64,000 bases of DNA from Acanthosepion esculentum (GCA_964036315.1 OZ038480.1:15598518-15662517), one strand, 5' to 3'. Shown: positions 44,945 to 56,928, counted from the stretch's first letter. Numbers and translations: made by a program. Notes: a model not told the origin generated them from the letters alone.

Positions 44945-45001
<57 letters not shown>

Positions 45002-45105
45002 GTTTATTTAAAAATTATAACATAAATATGTTATAAAATCACTACAAAAATAGCCATTTTGTTTCAACACCTCTGGTGTCTTATCAAGTGATGATGTTGA
45101 ATGTA

Positions 45106-45154
<49 letters not shown>
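44945..45154. repeat. Two TA microsatellites
   Basis: (TA)n at about 44945-45000 and 45113-45154, separated by ~110 bp of AT-rich sequence. Confidence 0.95.
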
Positions 45155-45157
<3 letters not shown>

Positions 45158-45424
45158 GGTTACTTACTTCTGAACACACCCATCTGTTAGGTGGTTAGCT
45201 AATATCTGTTGAAGACACATGCTCAAGATTATTTGTGTTAGTTCAACACCCACAGAGACCACCTGTGGTTTACAATGTAATTATGCTGAGCAGAACTTAC
45301 TTAGTTTCTGCACATAATTCATCATGAGTTTGAACAAGGTCAGTATGCTCAAAACCTCAGTCATGATTTGTGATGTTGTGCTAACCTAACCATTGATGTC
45401 CTCTCTACAATTCAGTCTACTCAA

Positions 45425-45610
45425 TTTCATGTGGCTGAGTAGTTGGAATGTTAACTTTCTGACCATAAGACTCAGATTTTAATTTCACCAGAGTTAATTT
45501 GTCAGGAAGCTGATGAATTGTTATTGACGTAAAGAGATGACCCCAGTGTATGTCACCATTGGAATGTGCACCTAAAAACCATACTACAGTTTGATCTAAG
45601 CCTTGTGAGA
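45425..45610 (+). mobile_element. tRNA-derived SINE (A/B boxes visible)
   Basis: A-box-like GTGGCTGAGTAGTTGG, B-box-like AGATTTTAATTTCACC about 45 bp later, then a body ending near GATCTAAGCCTTGTGAG. A single old copy. Confidence 0.5.
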
Positions 45611-45649
45611 TTTATAATATATAAGCATAGTTTTAAGGTATATTATATT

Positions 45650-45752
45650 TATGTGTTAAAGTGCTCAATATAAGAGATAGAGCATATGTAAATATAAAGT
45701 GAACATTTAGGTCAACACTGAGCGGTGAGTGTTTCATGCAATTGTCAGGTCA

Positions 45753-45807
<55 letters not shown>

Positions 45808-46014
45808 CATTAAAAACAACTGACAAGTTGCTTTTATTTAGTTTTTTATATAATTTCTCGTGCGATCTAATAAAGTTTTTCTTTTCAGAGGATAAATTAT
45901 ATAAAAATTTATTAGATCGCACAAGAAATTATATAAAAAACTAAATAAAAGCACCTTGTCAGTCGTTTTTAATGAAATGTGCTTGAAAGAAGGATTGCTG
46001 CCTAAATACACAAA

Positions 46015-46055
<41 letters not shown>

Positions 46056-46680
46056 TTGAATACAACAGACAAGGTGCTTTTATTTAGATTTTTATACAAT
46101 TTCTCAAGTGATCTAAATTTTTTTTTATTTTTGGATGGTAAATTATTTAAAAACTATAATTATATAGGCCATACTACAACATGTCTGACATGCAAACTCA
46201 CTCTACACCTTTCTGACCATAGCTCAATTGGATCTCATTTAAATATTCATAGAGACCTATTGGACACTATTCGTAACATACTTGTTGACAACACTAATAT
46301 AATAGCATCATCTACATGCAAAAAAGGCTAAAAATAATGGAAGCCTTATTAATAAAAACTAACACTTAATAATATTAACTTTGAACATGGACACAATATC
46401 TTGACTGTGTTTTGAAAAATGAAAACATTTTATAAAACATACAACTATTTCTTATTTAACAGTTAAAATATTTAATCCTTGAAAATGGCTAAATGTATAG
46501 CTGAAAGCGCTCGGTTAAAAAAAACATTCGGACTGTTTTTATATAATTTATCATCCAAAAAGAAAAAAATTATTAGATCGCATGAGAAATTGTATAAAAA
46601 ACTAAATAAAAGCACCTTGTCAGTCGTTTTTAATGAAATGTGCATGAAAGAAGGATTGCTGCCTAAATACACAAATATAT
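45650..46680. mobile_element. Penelope-like element fragment cluster in alternating orientation
   Basis: One N-terminal PLE piece occurs four times: 45806-45892 (-), 45905-46018 (+), 46050-46145 (-), 46500-46678 (+). The + copies read RSHKKLYKKLNKSTLSVVFN then EMCLKEGLLPKYTK. A C-terminal piece, 46180-46420 (+), reads TCKLTLHLSDHSSIGSH, RNILVDNTNIIASSTCKK, then in another frame KIMEALLIKTNT and INFEHGHNILTVF. C-terminal end followed by N-terminal start within ~100 bp is the head-to-tail order typical of PLE insertions. Several copies stop exactly at a TA microsatellite. Confidence 0.7.
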
Positions 46681-46826
46681 ATATATATGACACACATATG
46701 CCCAATAGTGAAATATTCTGTGTGTTGTATATTAAAACGACAGTAAAAAAACAACCATTTTTATGAGGCTATGAAAGAATTAAGAATTTGACTGTCAAAT
46801 ATGACCACATTAAATAAAGAGCTAAA

Positions 46827-46827
<1 letters not shown>

Positions 46828-46869
<42 letters not shown>
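46828..46869. repeat. TA microsatellite
   Basis: About 21 TA units. Flanks are AT-rich and unclassified. Confidence 0.95.
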
Positions 46870-46874
<5 letters not shown>

Positions 46875-47831
46875 TATGTCCATGAAATCTAGGGATTTTT
46901 TTTATATTTCTTATCTCACCTCATATTCCGAAGTTGCATTCATAAACTATAACTCAAAACCTGTTCATGACAACTGAAGTATTATCAAACTTCCAAAGTA
47001 AATGTTGTGCTTACTTATTACACAGTGATGTGTATAACTAATTTCAATTCCAATTCTGACATTAAAAAAGCAAAACAGTGAATCCAACAACTTAAAAATC
47101 ATTTTTCATAACTAAATTATTATAAATCAAAAATGCAAATATATTTTTTGAATGATGAGAGCAAAATGTAATAAACAAGATGGGATTTATTTTTACAGTA
47201 CTGGTTAAATATAATCCATAATGATTATTAAATATTAAAATATTCTATCATCAATCTTATTTTTTTTCTTTCCTTACAAGTTTCGCTGGTTTATTTTTCT
47301 GCTCAAGTTGTTGTGAATTAAAGCAATAAAATAATGAAAATATTAGATTGTTGCAAAAATTTGTACTCGATTAGAAAATTATAAAAACTGAAAATTGGCC
47401 ACAAACTTTTGCAGTGATGCAATATATTTTTAAACCCAACTTGAATATATCAAAATTTCAGATGATTTTTTTTGTTAATATGAAATCATAAAGTGTATAA
47501 TTTGGTCTTTTAAAAAATTTTATGTAAATATGAACTGCCAGTTCCTAATGTTTGTATTATGAACTAGCTTGTATTTAAGTCTTATTTCCAAACGAGTGTA
47601 GACATATAGTAGCATACAACATGACAGGTTTTGTGATGCATTTTTATTATATTGTGTGCTGGGGTTATAGTTTAGCTTAGTCTGTACTGCAGAGTATCCA
47701 AAACCAAAACAGTAGCACCCATTGGAATTTGCTGTCAGTGTCTTAATAGTCATTTATTTCCAGTAAATGGCAATTTTCTATTTTTCATGAAATGGGCCAG
47801 CACGGCCAGGCTGTAATGTATTAGTGAAAGT

Positions 47832-47868
<37 letters not shown>

Positions 47869-48380
47869 ATTGTTTAAAAAGCTGATAAAATCTTTTTGTG
47901 ACAATCATATTACTGTAATAATGTTGAAAATAGATTTTAGAACAGTAGAAATGTATCAAGAATTATGTTAGTTTTAAAATTATGAAATGGTAGTAACAGA
48001 AAAATTGCCTTGACCTGTATGGTCAAATTGATAATTATTCCTGGTAGTTATATAAACAATCTTGGGTCTAGAGGTCAAGAATTTCCTAATTAATTATTTC
48101 AAGTATTTCTTTATTATCTTTGCTCGTTTCAAGCCAGAGAAATCTTGGTTGGTTTTAGGAGTTGCAGGAACAACCAGAATTAATCACTCGCTGACTAATT
48201 AGTTACTCCTTTAAACTGAAGTTACAAAACAGCCACTAGTTCTGATAACTTACAAGGATTTACAAATTCTGTTAGTCAAATTCTGAGTCGAAAATTACAA
48301 GAGTTACGTCCCTTTTATCAACAGACACGCTAGAGATTATTTGCAGAAACTGAGAGAAAACTGAAAGACCATGAAAGGTT

Positions 48381-48415
<35 letters not shown>

Positions 48416-48540
48416 AATGGTTGAAAATTAACAACAGAATATGAAGATACTTGTACAGGAATAACTTTTGCATTGTGCATTGGAAGAGCTTCTCTTTTCA
48501 GTAGGTTTTAAAAATGCACATATATGAAACAATATGTATG
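46870..48540. other. Intergenic, no named feature
   Basis: AT-rich. Poly-A at 47836-47866, (CA)n at 48383-48412. Short open frames lack family resemblance. Confidence 0.5.
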
Positions 48541-48575
48541 TATATGTATATGTATATATATATATATGTATGTAT

Positions 48576-48703
48576 GTAACCCATTAACATGTACATCATG
48601 TGGTCTCAAGTTTAAATCAGTGCCAGGAGTCAAAAGTCATCTCAGACAACACAAACGAAAAGATGAAAATCGGAGGTGGTTCGAAACGCGTTTAAGAATT
48701 AGT
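48576..48703 (+). repeat. Direct repeat of the last zinc finger (pair with 49710-49837)
   Basis: 128 bp nearly identical at both places, from GTAACCCATTAACATGTACA to TTTAAGAATTAGT. The left copy encodes the same last finger (CTSCGLKFKSVPGVKSHLRQ) and precedes the RT piece. Confidence 0.88.
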
Positions 48704-49840
48704 ATAGCACTTCTCATGGACGAGCTTGGCCTGATGATTAGTTTGGAGAAGACTGTCGTAATGTGCCTAACTTGCACCGAGAAAAACCTTAACCCCCCCT
48801 CCCTCAATTTATGTTAACGGCAAGAAATTGTAGGTAGTTTTTTTATACCTGGAGAGTACACTGTCTATAGATGACACCCTTGATAAGGAGACAAGTGCGT
48901 GAATAACAAAAGCATGTCATGCCTATGGCAAGCTTGGAGCCAGACTCTGGTCGCAATCGGACATCTCTATCACCACAACGATCAGGGTTTACCTGTGTCT
49001 TAACGGTTCTCTTATATGGACATGAGACCTGGAGAACTTACAGAAGGCACATCAAACGTCTGCAACGCTTCCATCAAAGGTGCCTCCACTCAATTATGAA
49101 AATCTCATGGCAAAATTACACTTCAGACACTGTGGTGCTTCGAGGGACACAGGTCTCCCTAGCATTGAGTCTATTATCATGAAACACAGCTTCAATTAAT
49201 GAAGACATGCTGTTCGCTCTGAGAACAGTCAGATGCCTAAACAAGCCATGTATGGTGAACTTAGAGATAGCAAGTGACCAGGTTGTAAGCCCCTAAAACG
49301 TTTTAAAGACTGATTAAAGGACACCCTTAAAAACCCTTCATTAATACTCAAACGTGGGAGAAGCAATGGATAGAGATGGGCGGAAGGGTGAGATCGTACA
49401 GACCGTGAAAGGCTTTGAGGAAAGAAGGATTGAAAATGCAGAAGTTAAGCATGCGGCTAGGCATATGGAGGAAGTGACACCTCTCCCAGGAAAGGGTTCT
49501 AAGGAAGACCTGACTTGTAACATCTGTGGCCATATCTGCTTATCGAAAGCAGGTATGGACAATCATAAAATCATACCAAAAAGTACCTAATGCTCTTCCG
49601 TATGACATTCTGAATGACTTTTTGTGTACCATCTGTGGCAAGTTATGCATAAATTCTAGCAGCCTAGCAAGGCATTTTAACTCAAAACATCCAGTTCAGC
49701 CAGTAGTCAGTAACCCATTAACATGTACATCATGTGGTCTCAAGTTTAAATCAGTGCCAGGACTCAAGAGTCATCTTAGACAACACAAATGAAAAGATGA
49801 AAATCAGAGGTGATTCGGAACACGTTTAAGAATTAGTCAT
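48576..49840 (+). pseudogene. LINE RT C-terminus with three C2H2 zinc fingers (decayed)
   Basis: From 48707 the + strand reads, with frame changes, LGLMISLEKTVVM, a KACHAYGKLGARLWSQSDIS-like stretch, LLYGHETWRTYRRHIKRLQR, FHQRCLHSIMKISWQN, and MPKQAMYGELRDSK: the end of the RT domain and the tail of a LINE polyprotein. Then ARHMEEV...LTCNICGHICLSKAGMDNHK (49354-49590) and, in another frame, FLCTICGKLCINSSSLARHF and NPLTCTSCGLKFKSVPGLKS plus HLRQHK (49526-49792). Finger spacings are CX2CX12HX4H-like. These fingers are known at the C-terminus of some LINE polyproteins. Frameshifts make it dead. Confidence 0.75.
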
Positions 49841-49849
49841 GTTCAGTTA

Positions 49850-51125
49850 CAAGTGAACTTCAACCATGTATAGCACTTTTCATAGAATGCAGCACTCTGG
49901 ACTTATATTTATATAACATACAGTCAGCTCAACTGCCCAATGTCTGAAACCAGTGTCAGGCAGACATCAAAATATCTCAACCCTCTTTTCTGTGCAATGG
50001 AGGAGTTGCTGCTGTAGTATCAGAAGCCCCAGGACTAGGCCTTCTTTTTTTTTGCCAGAAGATAAGAACACAACTGCAAAATGAAACAGATATTACATTA
50101 ATCCTAATCCAAAGGCTGAAGACTAAAGATCTGATCCTAGATAGAGTGCACAGATACTTTAATCCTAAACAGTTATGTTCAGCCATATGTAAAACACAGT
50201 CATTTTTTATGGGTAGCCAATAAATAAAATGTATAATGACTCAGTTTTAAATGAATGGAAGTCATGAAAGAATTTTACTTGTGTTTTGAAATTGGAACCT
50301 TTTTATAAAGTGACTAAATTTCTGTTATCTGAATTTTGTAACAGACATCTGAGAAACTCAAGTGATCTTTAAAAAAAGCGTCCAATGAAACAGATTGGTT
50401 CTGTTTTCAGGAACAGACAGACATTATAAAGAGCAAGTTTTTCAAAGTAATTATGAGAAAAAATTCATGACAACAGTAAACACTTGTATAAAAAATTGAA
50501 AGAAAAAAAAAAAGAAAGTAAATTAAATTTAGTAGGTACTAGTCAATAGCATACTTTTTGCAGTATGAAAATATACTAAATATTTAGTCAGAAAATAAAA
50601 ACTTATATTTAGTAATGATTCCAATTAACTTCTGGTTACTTGTTCTTTGCATTTCAGAAGAGAAAATAAAGCCTTTTAAATAATTTATATTAATTATCTA
50701 TATCTTATATTCAGCAAAAGGAAAAAAGTAGATATTTCTTAATAGAAACATTGTCTGCAGGCACATATCTTTCAACATTATAACTATTAATGCCATGAGG
50801 AACAATTGTTCAATGGGTCCATATAACTGAAAATACCTTAGATACAAAATAAACAGAATAAGTAACTTATTCTTTATTAGAGTTATTTATTAGAGTAATA
50901 ACTTTGATAATTTCAATTTAAATGATACAATATATCATATCTGTTTTAAATTCTGTTTGAGAATTTTCAAATGTGGTCCAAGAGGTGTCACTCCACATAT
51001 TTAAAATCCTTTGAATTTGTTGAAATTTAATTTGCATAGTTTTAGATACAAAACAAAAAGCTTAAAAAATGTAGTTCAAATTTATTTAACTCCTTTCCTG
51101 GAAAGTTTTTAATAGCTTAAATTTG
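49850..51125. other. Intergenic, no named feature
   Basis: Follows the LINE 3' end. AT-rich. A frame at 49977-50186 (-) has no family resemblance. Confidence 0.45.
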
Positions 51126-51134
51126 GTATCTTTA

Positions 51135-51530
51135 TATTTCTGAGATGAGGTATTATGTACACTATTTACATTATTCGGACTAGTGTCCTCATCCTTGTCA
51201 CCATATTTATTACATTATCCTTGAGGAAACATGGCACAGTAGATAAAGGTGTTGGTTAGATCCAGTGACAGAACCCTAAGAGTGTGTGTTCAATACCGGG
51301 TTAAGGCAATGGAGAACTTGGACAGGGGAATTAACAGGAGATAACTGACATCCATTAAATATGGCACGTGGAACTAGAACTGTCTACCCCAGTGAGTGAA
51401 ATAAAGGGTTCAGTTTGACATTCCAACCACCTGAAGAAGGCGGGAGCATACAACGGCCGAAACGTAATAAATATGGTGACAAAGATGAGGACACTAGTCC
51501 AAATAATGTAAATAGTGAGCTTAAATTTGG
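51135..51530 (+). mobile_element. SINE-2 copy with inverted tail at its head
   Basis: A full plus copy at 51215-51530 (head GGCACAGTAGATAAAGGTGT, B-box-like GTTCAATACCGGG, tail CCACCTGAAGAAGGCGGGAG then CGAAACGTAATAAATATGG). An inverted ~85-bp copy of its own tail lies directly upstream, 51135-51220. The two tails can pair around the body. Confidence 0.75.
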
Positions 51531-51684
51531 CACTTTATCCTAGCAATGTTCAGTTTACAGGTTTATTAAATTTATTCAATTTGAATTCACTTAACATACA
51601 TTCAATGTTAAATACAGAAAGTTGTTAAATATCTAGTCAAATATTTTGCTATTGGACACAAGTATTGTTTTAACATTTGTGCTC

Positions 51685-52385
51685 GCAAAATGATGCTGTG
51701 TCAAAAGATGGTTATTCCTTTGACACCACTATTAATGTACACATTTTTTACTTCTTCAGCAATGTTTATTTTTAAGATTATAAAAATATGTGAATCAAAT
51801 ATAATGTCATACTTATTATTTACTTTTTATAAAGAAATAAATTTGAAAAGAAATCTTTTTATTCAAAAATTTATAAAAAAAAGTTACAAAGTTATCAAAA
51901 TATGTAAGAGGAAGAGACGGTCTCAACCTATTTTAGTGAATTTATGTGGCAAGAGCAAATGAAAAGAAAAACCTGGAAAATACATTTTTTCAAAATTCAT
52001 AATTATAGTTAATCATAATTATGTGTTTTTTAACTTTTCCTGTTCAGACATTTTTATAAATTTATGAATAAAAAAAAAATTCCTTTTCATATTTATTTCT
52101 TTATAAAATAATAAATAATATTTCATTATATTTGATTCACATATTTTTATAATCTTGTAAATATAAAATTATTCTTGTAAATAAGCAATCTAATAAATAG
52201 TGTTTAACATCTTTGTTGTCAATTCTCAAGAATAAAGAAAATGCATAAATCTACTTTCATATTTGGGTTTTATTAAAATTCTAATCATTGCTTTAGAACG
52301 ATAAACATTGCCAAGGGAGTCAAAAGTGTAATAACAGTATCAAGGGAATAACCGTCTTTTTGATACACGTTTTTTTTGTGGGTAC
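51685..52385. mobile_element. Foldback element, both arms
   Basis: Left arm from TGTGTCAAAAGATGGTTATT. Right arm ends ATAACCGTCTTTTTGATAC. Arms around 300 bp (inner AAATAAATTTGAAAAG versus its mirror CTTTTCATATTTATTTC), short interior. Same family as 36105-36760. Confidence 0.7.
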
Positions 52386-54505
52386 AAAAGTTAAACATTG
52401 CTGAAGTTATTAGATGAAACAGGCATCATTATTTGCTGCATAAGACCACGTTTATTGAACAAGTAATTTTACTATCAATGGATTGCAAGGTTAACATTGC
52501 TTTATGTACCTTATGTATTTAATCTATGCAAACAGACAGCAACAAAAAACCTGTGGTGAACCTAGACCTTGCTTATTCTGGGACATGATCACAATAGATG
52601 GGCATTTGGTGAAGATTGAAATTACTATAATAGTAACCATCTACAAAGCTACATTATTCCACCATGAGTTGTCCTAAAACTTCCATCACTCCTATAGCTG
52701 GAGCATGTCATTACCAATTTGGTTATGGGAGACCATATGAAAGTGTCCTATATTTAGTTTAGTCTTCTACAAGGTAGGACACCCAGAAGGGATTGAACTC
52801 TAGTTTGCTAACCATTCCTCTAATGAAGTAGCCTTATTTACTAAATTTATTCTGGCACAAGGCCACAAGTTTCAGGCACTCAGTGAGGATTGTAGTCACA
52901 ATAATCATAAAGATCTATAAGATTAATTTATTAACAAATATTTACTAAGCTTAGCCGAGTACAACACATTCGTTGATATAGACAAATTATTAAAACTTTA
53001 AAAAGTTCCACAAATTAGCTTGCTAAACATTGCTACATGGTGAGTCAACAAAATGGTAGAATTTGAACTTACGAACAGACAGAAAAAAAAAGCTGTTACC
53101 TTTTTTAGCCAACTTTGAAATTTTCTTTAAACTGGCTGGCCTCTTTCTTTTTGTCAGGTTTATGTTTTTATTATTAGCCTCTGTCAAGGTTGGGTATAGA
53201 GGTAACAGCTTTTTGCTGCTGATGTCTGGACAAGTCGTTACAGAAAAATTGTTTGCCCAATTTCTCTCCGATACCCATTCTTTCTCTATTAACCAAAATA
53301 GCATGGCAGCAAGAAATTTCAAGAAATGTGGTGGTAGGGAAGAGCACAGGGAGAAATGGATTTATGACTTCCCCCAAGAGTATTAGTTAAAAAAAAAAAA
53401 AAAAAAAAAATGAACATAAACAACTTTAGTGAAAATTTAAAATTTACAATTCCATTTTCGCTGCCAGTAAACATTATCCTGCTCTCATATGTCACAGCCA
53501 CTTTCATCCTATCATCATCATTTATTCAGTTAGTGAATTTTGTGCAGTTGGTCACCACTCCCCATAATTGTGGCTCATGGTGACATTCAAAGAAAAATAT
53601 TGTAATAGCTTGCCAGTTCCTTTTGCACTGAGGATTTTGAGGTTACTCCCATCCCTCTTCTCAGAAGTGCCTCTGCTCACTGGTAAAGCCATTGACCTCT
53701 GAGGCACAGGCTGGCAACTATGCAATTCATCCTCTGAAGTTAGGAAAAAATTGTGAAGATAAACTGTTCAGACATATCATCATTGTTATTATTTTTATTA
53801 TTATAACCTTTATAACTACACTTATATATATATATATATATATATATTTGTAATTTTTTTATCATAGAATTTTCATTGTTGTTCCAGGTGAAGACAGAGT
53901 CTAGGAAATTCTAGTTGCAACAGAAGTCTGAGGAAGGACAAAGAATGTGTAACAATGCTCTCATAAGAAATTAAAGGAAGTGGCCAATGCAAAGGACTCT
54001 TAAACAGCGTTACTGTAATGAGCATGTAACGAGTCCTCTGGTCAATAAAAACTATTATAAAAAATAAAGATGGCAGTTACTGTTTAAGTGATAGATTACA
54101 AAATTATGAAAAGATTTCATCTAATAGTTTTTTTTGTTTTTTCTTTTAATCAAATTCACCCAATGTAAGACAGTAAAGCCAAATTGGATCAAATAGGTTA
54201 TTTATCCACCATACAAGACTCAATGTCATTTAAATTGTATAATAAACAGGTTTTATCCCATTTTAGAAATCTTTGATCCAAAAAGTTCTCCTTAATAATA
54301 ACCTTTGACATGGATACAGTATTTGAATGGAAGCTAGAATTTATATCTAAATACAGTGTACATCCATTTCAGCAAGAAAATGTCTATGGACTGAAAAATG
54401 TTTAACAATGGACAAAATCCATTCAGAAATGGGCTCTGGTTGGTTCCTGATGTTTACCGTTTATCTTAAAAGCATGGGAAGATGGATGTTGTAAACAAAT
54501 TTGAA
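52386..54505. other. Intergenic, no firm feature
   Basis: Contains a minus-strand tRNA-like scrap near 52770-52830 (B-box-like, reverse of GGGATTGAACTCTAG), a repeat scrap near 52850-52880, a 107-codon open + frame at 53063-53386 with no family, a possible SINE piece near 53665-53750, poly-A at 53390-53409 and (TA)n at 53823-53848. Confidence 0.35.
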
Positions 54506-54507
54506 AA

Positions 54508-54593
54508 TATTGGGTTGGCCAAAAAGTTTGTGTTCAGTTTATTAAATAAATTTTCTACTTAATAAGCAAACAAACTTTTTGGTCTACCAAATA
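54508..54593. mobile_element. Tiny mariner-type MITE (86 bp)
   Basis: Left end TATTGGGTTGGCCAAAAAGT, right end read inwards TATTTGGTAGACCAAAAAGT. The GGTTGGCCAAAAAGTT motif is a known mariner inverted-repeat type in several animals. TA at both ends. No coding. Confidence 0.8.
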
Positions 54594-54597
54594 TAAT

Positions 54598-54975
54598 ATG
54601 TGGATGTGCAGGTGGTGTAATGGATAGTGCCTTTGAACAAGAAATCAACAAGCAAAGTTCAAATTCCAGTCAAGTTAGTCACATCCACTTTTGCATAAAT
54701 ATCCTTGGGAAGAGTTTGAATCCATTCTTTCTCCCCCCTCCTCCAGCTATGAGTAAAACAGAAGTGCAAACTGGGTTCTTCAGCCTCAGTTGACAACCTG
54801 TCTAGGGAAAGGACAATTTTGAATTCAAAACTAGTTAGACATGGGGCTGAAAATTCCATCCTGTAAAAGCCTACTTGCTATGGGAACCACAGCAGCAACA
54901 CCCAGAGTAGTGAGGCCGTGGTCCTATACTTCACAGTGGCATCCTCAAGTATGTAAGCATAATAAATATATAGGT
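54598..54975 (+). mobile_element. tRNA-derived SINE, third tail subfamily
   Basis: Head TGGATGTGCAGGTGGTGTAA, then GTTCAAATTCCAGTC (B box), a body with GCATAAATATCCTTGGGAAG and GACAACCTGTCTAGG, and a tail CATCCTGTAAAAGCCTACTT then GCTATGGGAACCACAGCAGC. The tail is the mirror of 61640-61760. Directly adjoins the MITE at 54508-54593. Confidence 0.72.
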
Positions 54976-55585
54976 TATAAAGATGATAAATTTTCCAAGT
55001 GGAAACAGAAAATCTTTTAGTCAACTATTCACATTATAAAATTATTTTATTTGTTAAAAAAAAGAAAAAATAGTAATCTTTTAGCAAAGTTTATCTTTTG
55101 GAAGTCATTTTTTTTATCTGAAAAACAAAAACTTTTTTTTTTTTTTGAAATTCATTTATCAATCTGACCAACTAAACAAAAATACTCCCACTGTGTCACC
55201 TGGTGAAGATAGGAGATTGGACCAAACAAAACATTACAAATAAATATTTTCAATTTTAATAAAGAAAACTTGAAGGAAAAATAATCTGAAAAAAAAATAA
55301 AAATAATAAATGAATCCCAAAATTCTTAATACCAAACCAAATTTTCTTTTATCAAATCTTCGGCTGTTTCATAGCCATGGAAACATTCATTCTTACATAT
55401 ATACCGACATCATTATCCATACAGACATGCAAACACACGCAGGCAGAGTTCTTTTAAGGCCATTTGTAAATAATTGTCTCTAATGGAAGTTACTATCAAT
55501 TGTTACTCTTTTGAACATAGCCATATTGCAAAACAACCATTTATAATTAATATTAACATTATAAATAATATATGTATATACAAAT
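54976..55585. other. Intergenic, no named feature
   Basis: AT-rich with A and T runs. Possibly downstream flank or 3' UTR territory of the minus-strand gene. Confidence 0.4.
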
Positions 55586-55589
55586 AAAA

Positions 55590-55925
55590 AGAAAGAACAG
55601 TAAGATATATATGATCCGGTGTTCTTATTGATATTTTTTATTTTTACAAAACAGTGCTCAATGTAAATTTACAGAGCATAAATATTATAAATTAACTGAT
55701 TTAAAATATGGTTTCTTCGCTACACAGTAATAACCATGTTTCAAAATCTGGAGATAAAAACTTCAAATTTAATTATATAATTAAAAATTTGCTTGAAGAT
55801 GAAAGAGAACTAATGCTTTTAATTTAATTATATAATTAAATTTGAAGCTTTTAGCTCCAGTTTTTGAAACATGATTATTACTGTGTAGCAAAGAAACCAT
55901 ATTTTAAATCAGTTAATTTATAATA
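55590..55925. repeat. Hairpin repeat, ~95-bp arms
   Basis: Arms about 55695-55790 and 55828-55925 (TTTAAATCAGTTAATTTATA on the right mirrors the left). Loop AATTTGCTTGAAGATGAAAG plus AGAACTAATG. The left flank matches 41620-41700. May be transcribed in the 3' UTR of the minus-strand gene. Confidence 0.75.
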
Positions 55926-56235
55926 TTATAATTAATATTAACATTTTATCATATAAATAGAGTTCAAGTAATCAATTAAACTAAAAGAAAAACTAAGTTT
56001 AAATATTTTAGGAATTGTAACTTACTGAATCCCTTAAGAAATAAACAATAAATTTAAGAATTGATACCAGAAAATAACAACTAAGTATTTTTTTTAAATG
56101 TTCCAACTTAATTTTAGTCAGAATTATTATAGATAATTGTTTTGAAAAAGATTTTTTTCAAAATATCATAACTCTGATATTTAAAAATCAAAAATGATAT
56201 CTACCGCAATATGGCATTTTATATAGAATAACTAA
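55926..56235 (-). other. Probable 3' UTR start of the minus-strand gene
   Basis: Directly after the stop codon (56236-56238). AT-rich, with AATAAA/ATTAAA-like signals on the minus strand. No other feature. Confidence 0.4.
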
Positions 56236-56765
56236 TTAAATTTCTGAATGTTCCGACAGCAGTTTGGAAGTTGGTAATGTTCCATCTGAAACATCTAAAT
56301 CATCGCACATTAATTCGTTCTCTAAATTCTTAATGTTACGATAGAAACTTTTCTTCACATATACATTATCATTCCAATGCTTGACAGTCACACCTTTCTT
56401 ACGATGATTTCTTATGACAATGTAGGCCATAATAAAGATAAGCGCCAAAGCCCCACCAATAGACAACGCAATCACAATCAAATGCAGGTAAGCATCATCA
56501 GCCAAATCATCATCGGAAGGACCAAAATTTGACAGGTTACTATTTGTCGTCATTTCCGGAAATTGTTCCATCACTTTATCGATAACTTTCTGTTTGAACT
56601 CCTTGCTAACATTGTTTGTCGTATGTTGTTCTTTCACAACCCAGATGCTATCAAGAATGTCTCCATTTTGTATTTGCTCCCAGAAAAGGTGGCTCTCGTT
56701 GTACACAGTAAATTTACCATAGCTGTTCAGTGAGCCCTCACTCTGACGGAATGCAGTCCATTTGG
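56236..56765 (-). CDS. Terminal exon: purple-acid-phosphatase C-terminal-like domain plus membrane anchor
   Basis: Minus strand, 530 bp. It starts after TTATTATCTAG with two bases completing a codon, then 175 codons and TAA. Residues about 1-50 match the C-terminal domain of metazoan purple acid phosphatases (ACP7 type): KWTAFRQSEGS, YGKFTVYNESHLFWEQI, DILDSIWVVKEQH, where the family has W.AFR...YG...V.N.TH...EQ......D.iWvVk..H. Then a Ser/Asn/Asp-rich linker, one membrane segment LHLIVIALSIGGALALIFIM, and a basic then acidic cytosolic tail ending SKLLSEHSEI. An N-glycosylation site lies at YNESH. The catalytic phosphatase motifs are not in this exon. Confidence 0.75.
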
Positions 56766-56835
56766 CTAGATAATAAAAAAAAAATAAAAAAGAATGAAAA
56801 TATATATAAAAAACAAAATAAAATCCAGTTCCAAC

Positions 56836-56928
56836 TATTTTTTTCAGAATTAAAAGGTTTCCATTTGGTTGGATTTGGAGAGAAGGAAAAGCTCCATGCA
56901 AAACTGTCAGAATTATTTTGCACCCAGG
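56836..56928 (-). CDS. Possible middle exon of the minus-strand gene
   Basis: Strong acceptor (TTGTTTTCTTTTGCTGCAAC then AG). 93 bp: two bases completing Ala, 30 codons (WVQNNSDSFAWSFSFSPNPT, then KWKPFNSEKN), and one base. The donor AATA|GTTGGA is weak, and the intron to the next exon would be only 70 bp. Phases fit both neighbours exactly. I recognise no domain. Read-through of the 70-bp intron in another frame is also open, so the exact structure is uncertain. Confidence 0.4.

Noticed and set aside
51425..51475. Second hammerhead in SINE-2 tails (CTGAAGA...GGCCGAAAC)
   Set aside because: The core words are tempting, but I could not find a cleavage triplet with a stem I that pairs with the CCACC upstream, and the motif varies freely between copies.
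53063..53386. 107-codon + ORF
   Set aside because: No recognised domain, a low-complexity hydrophobic stretch, and the antisense is also open. No splice or promoter context.
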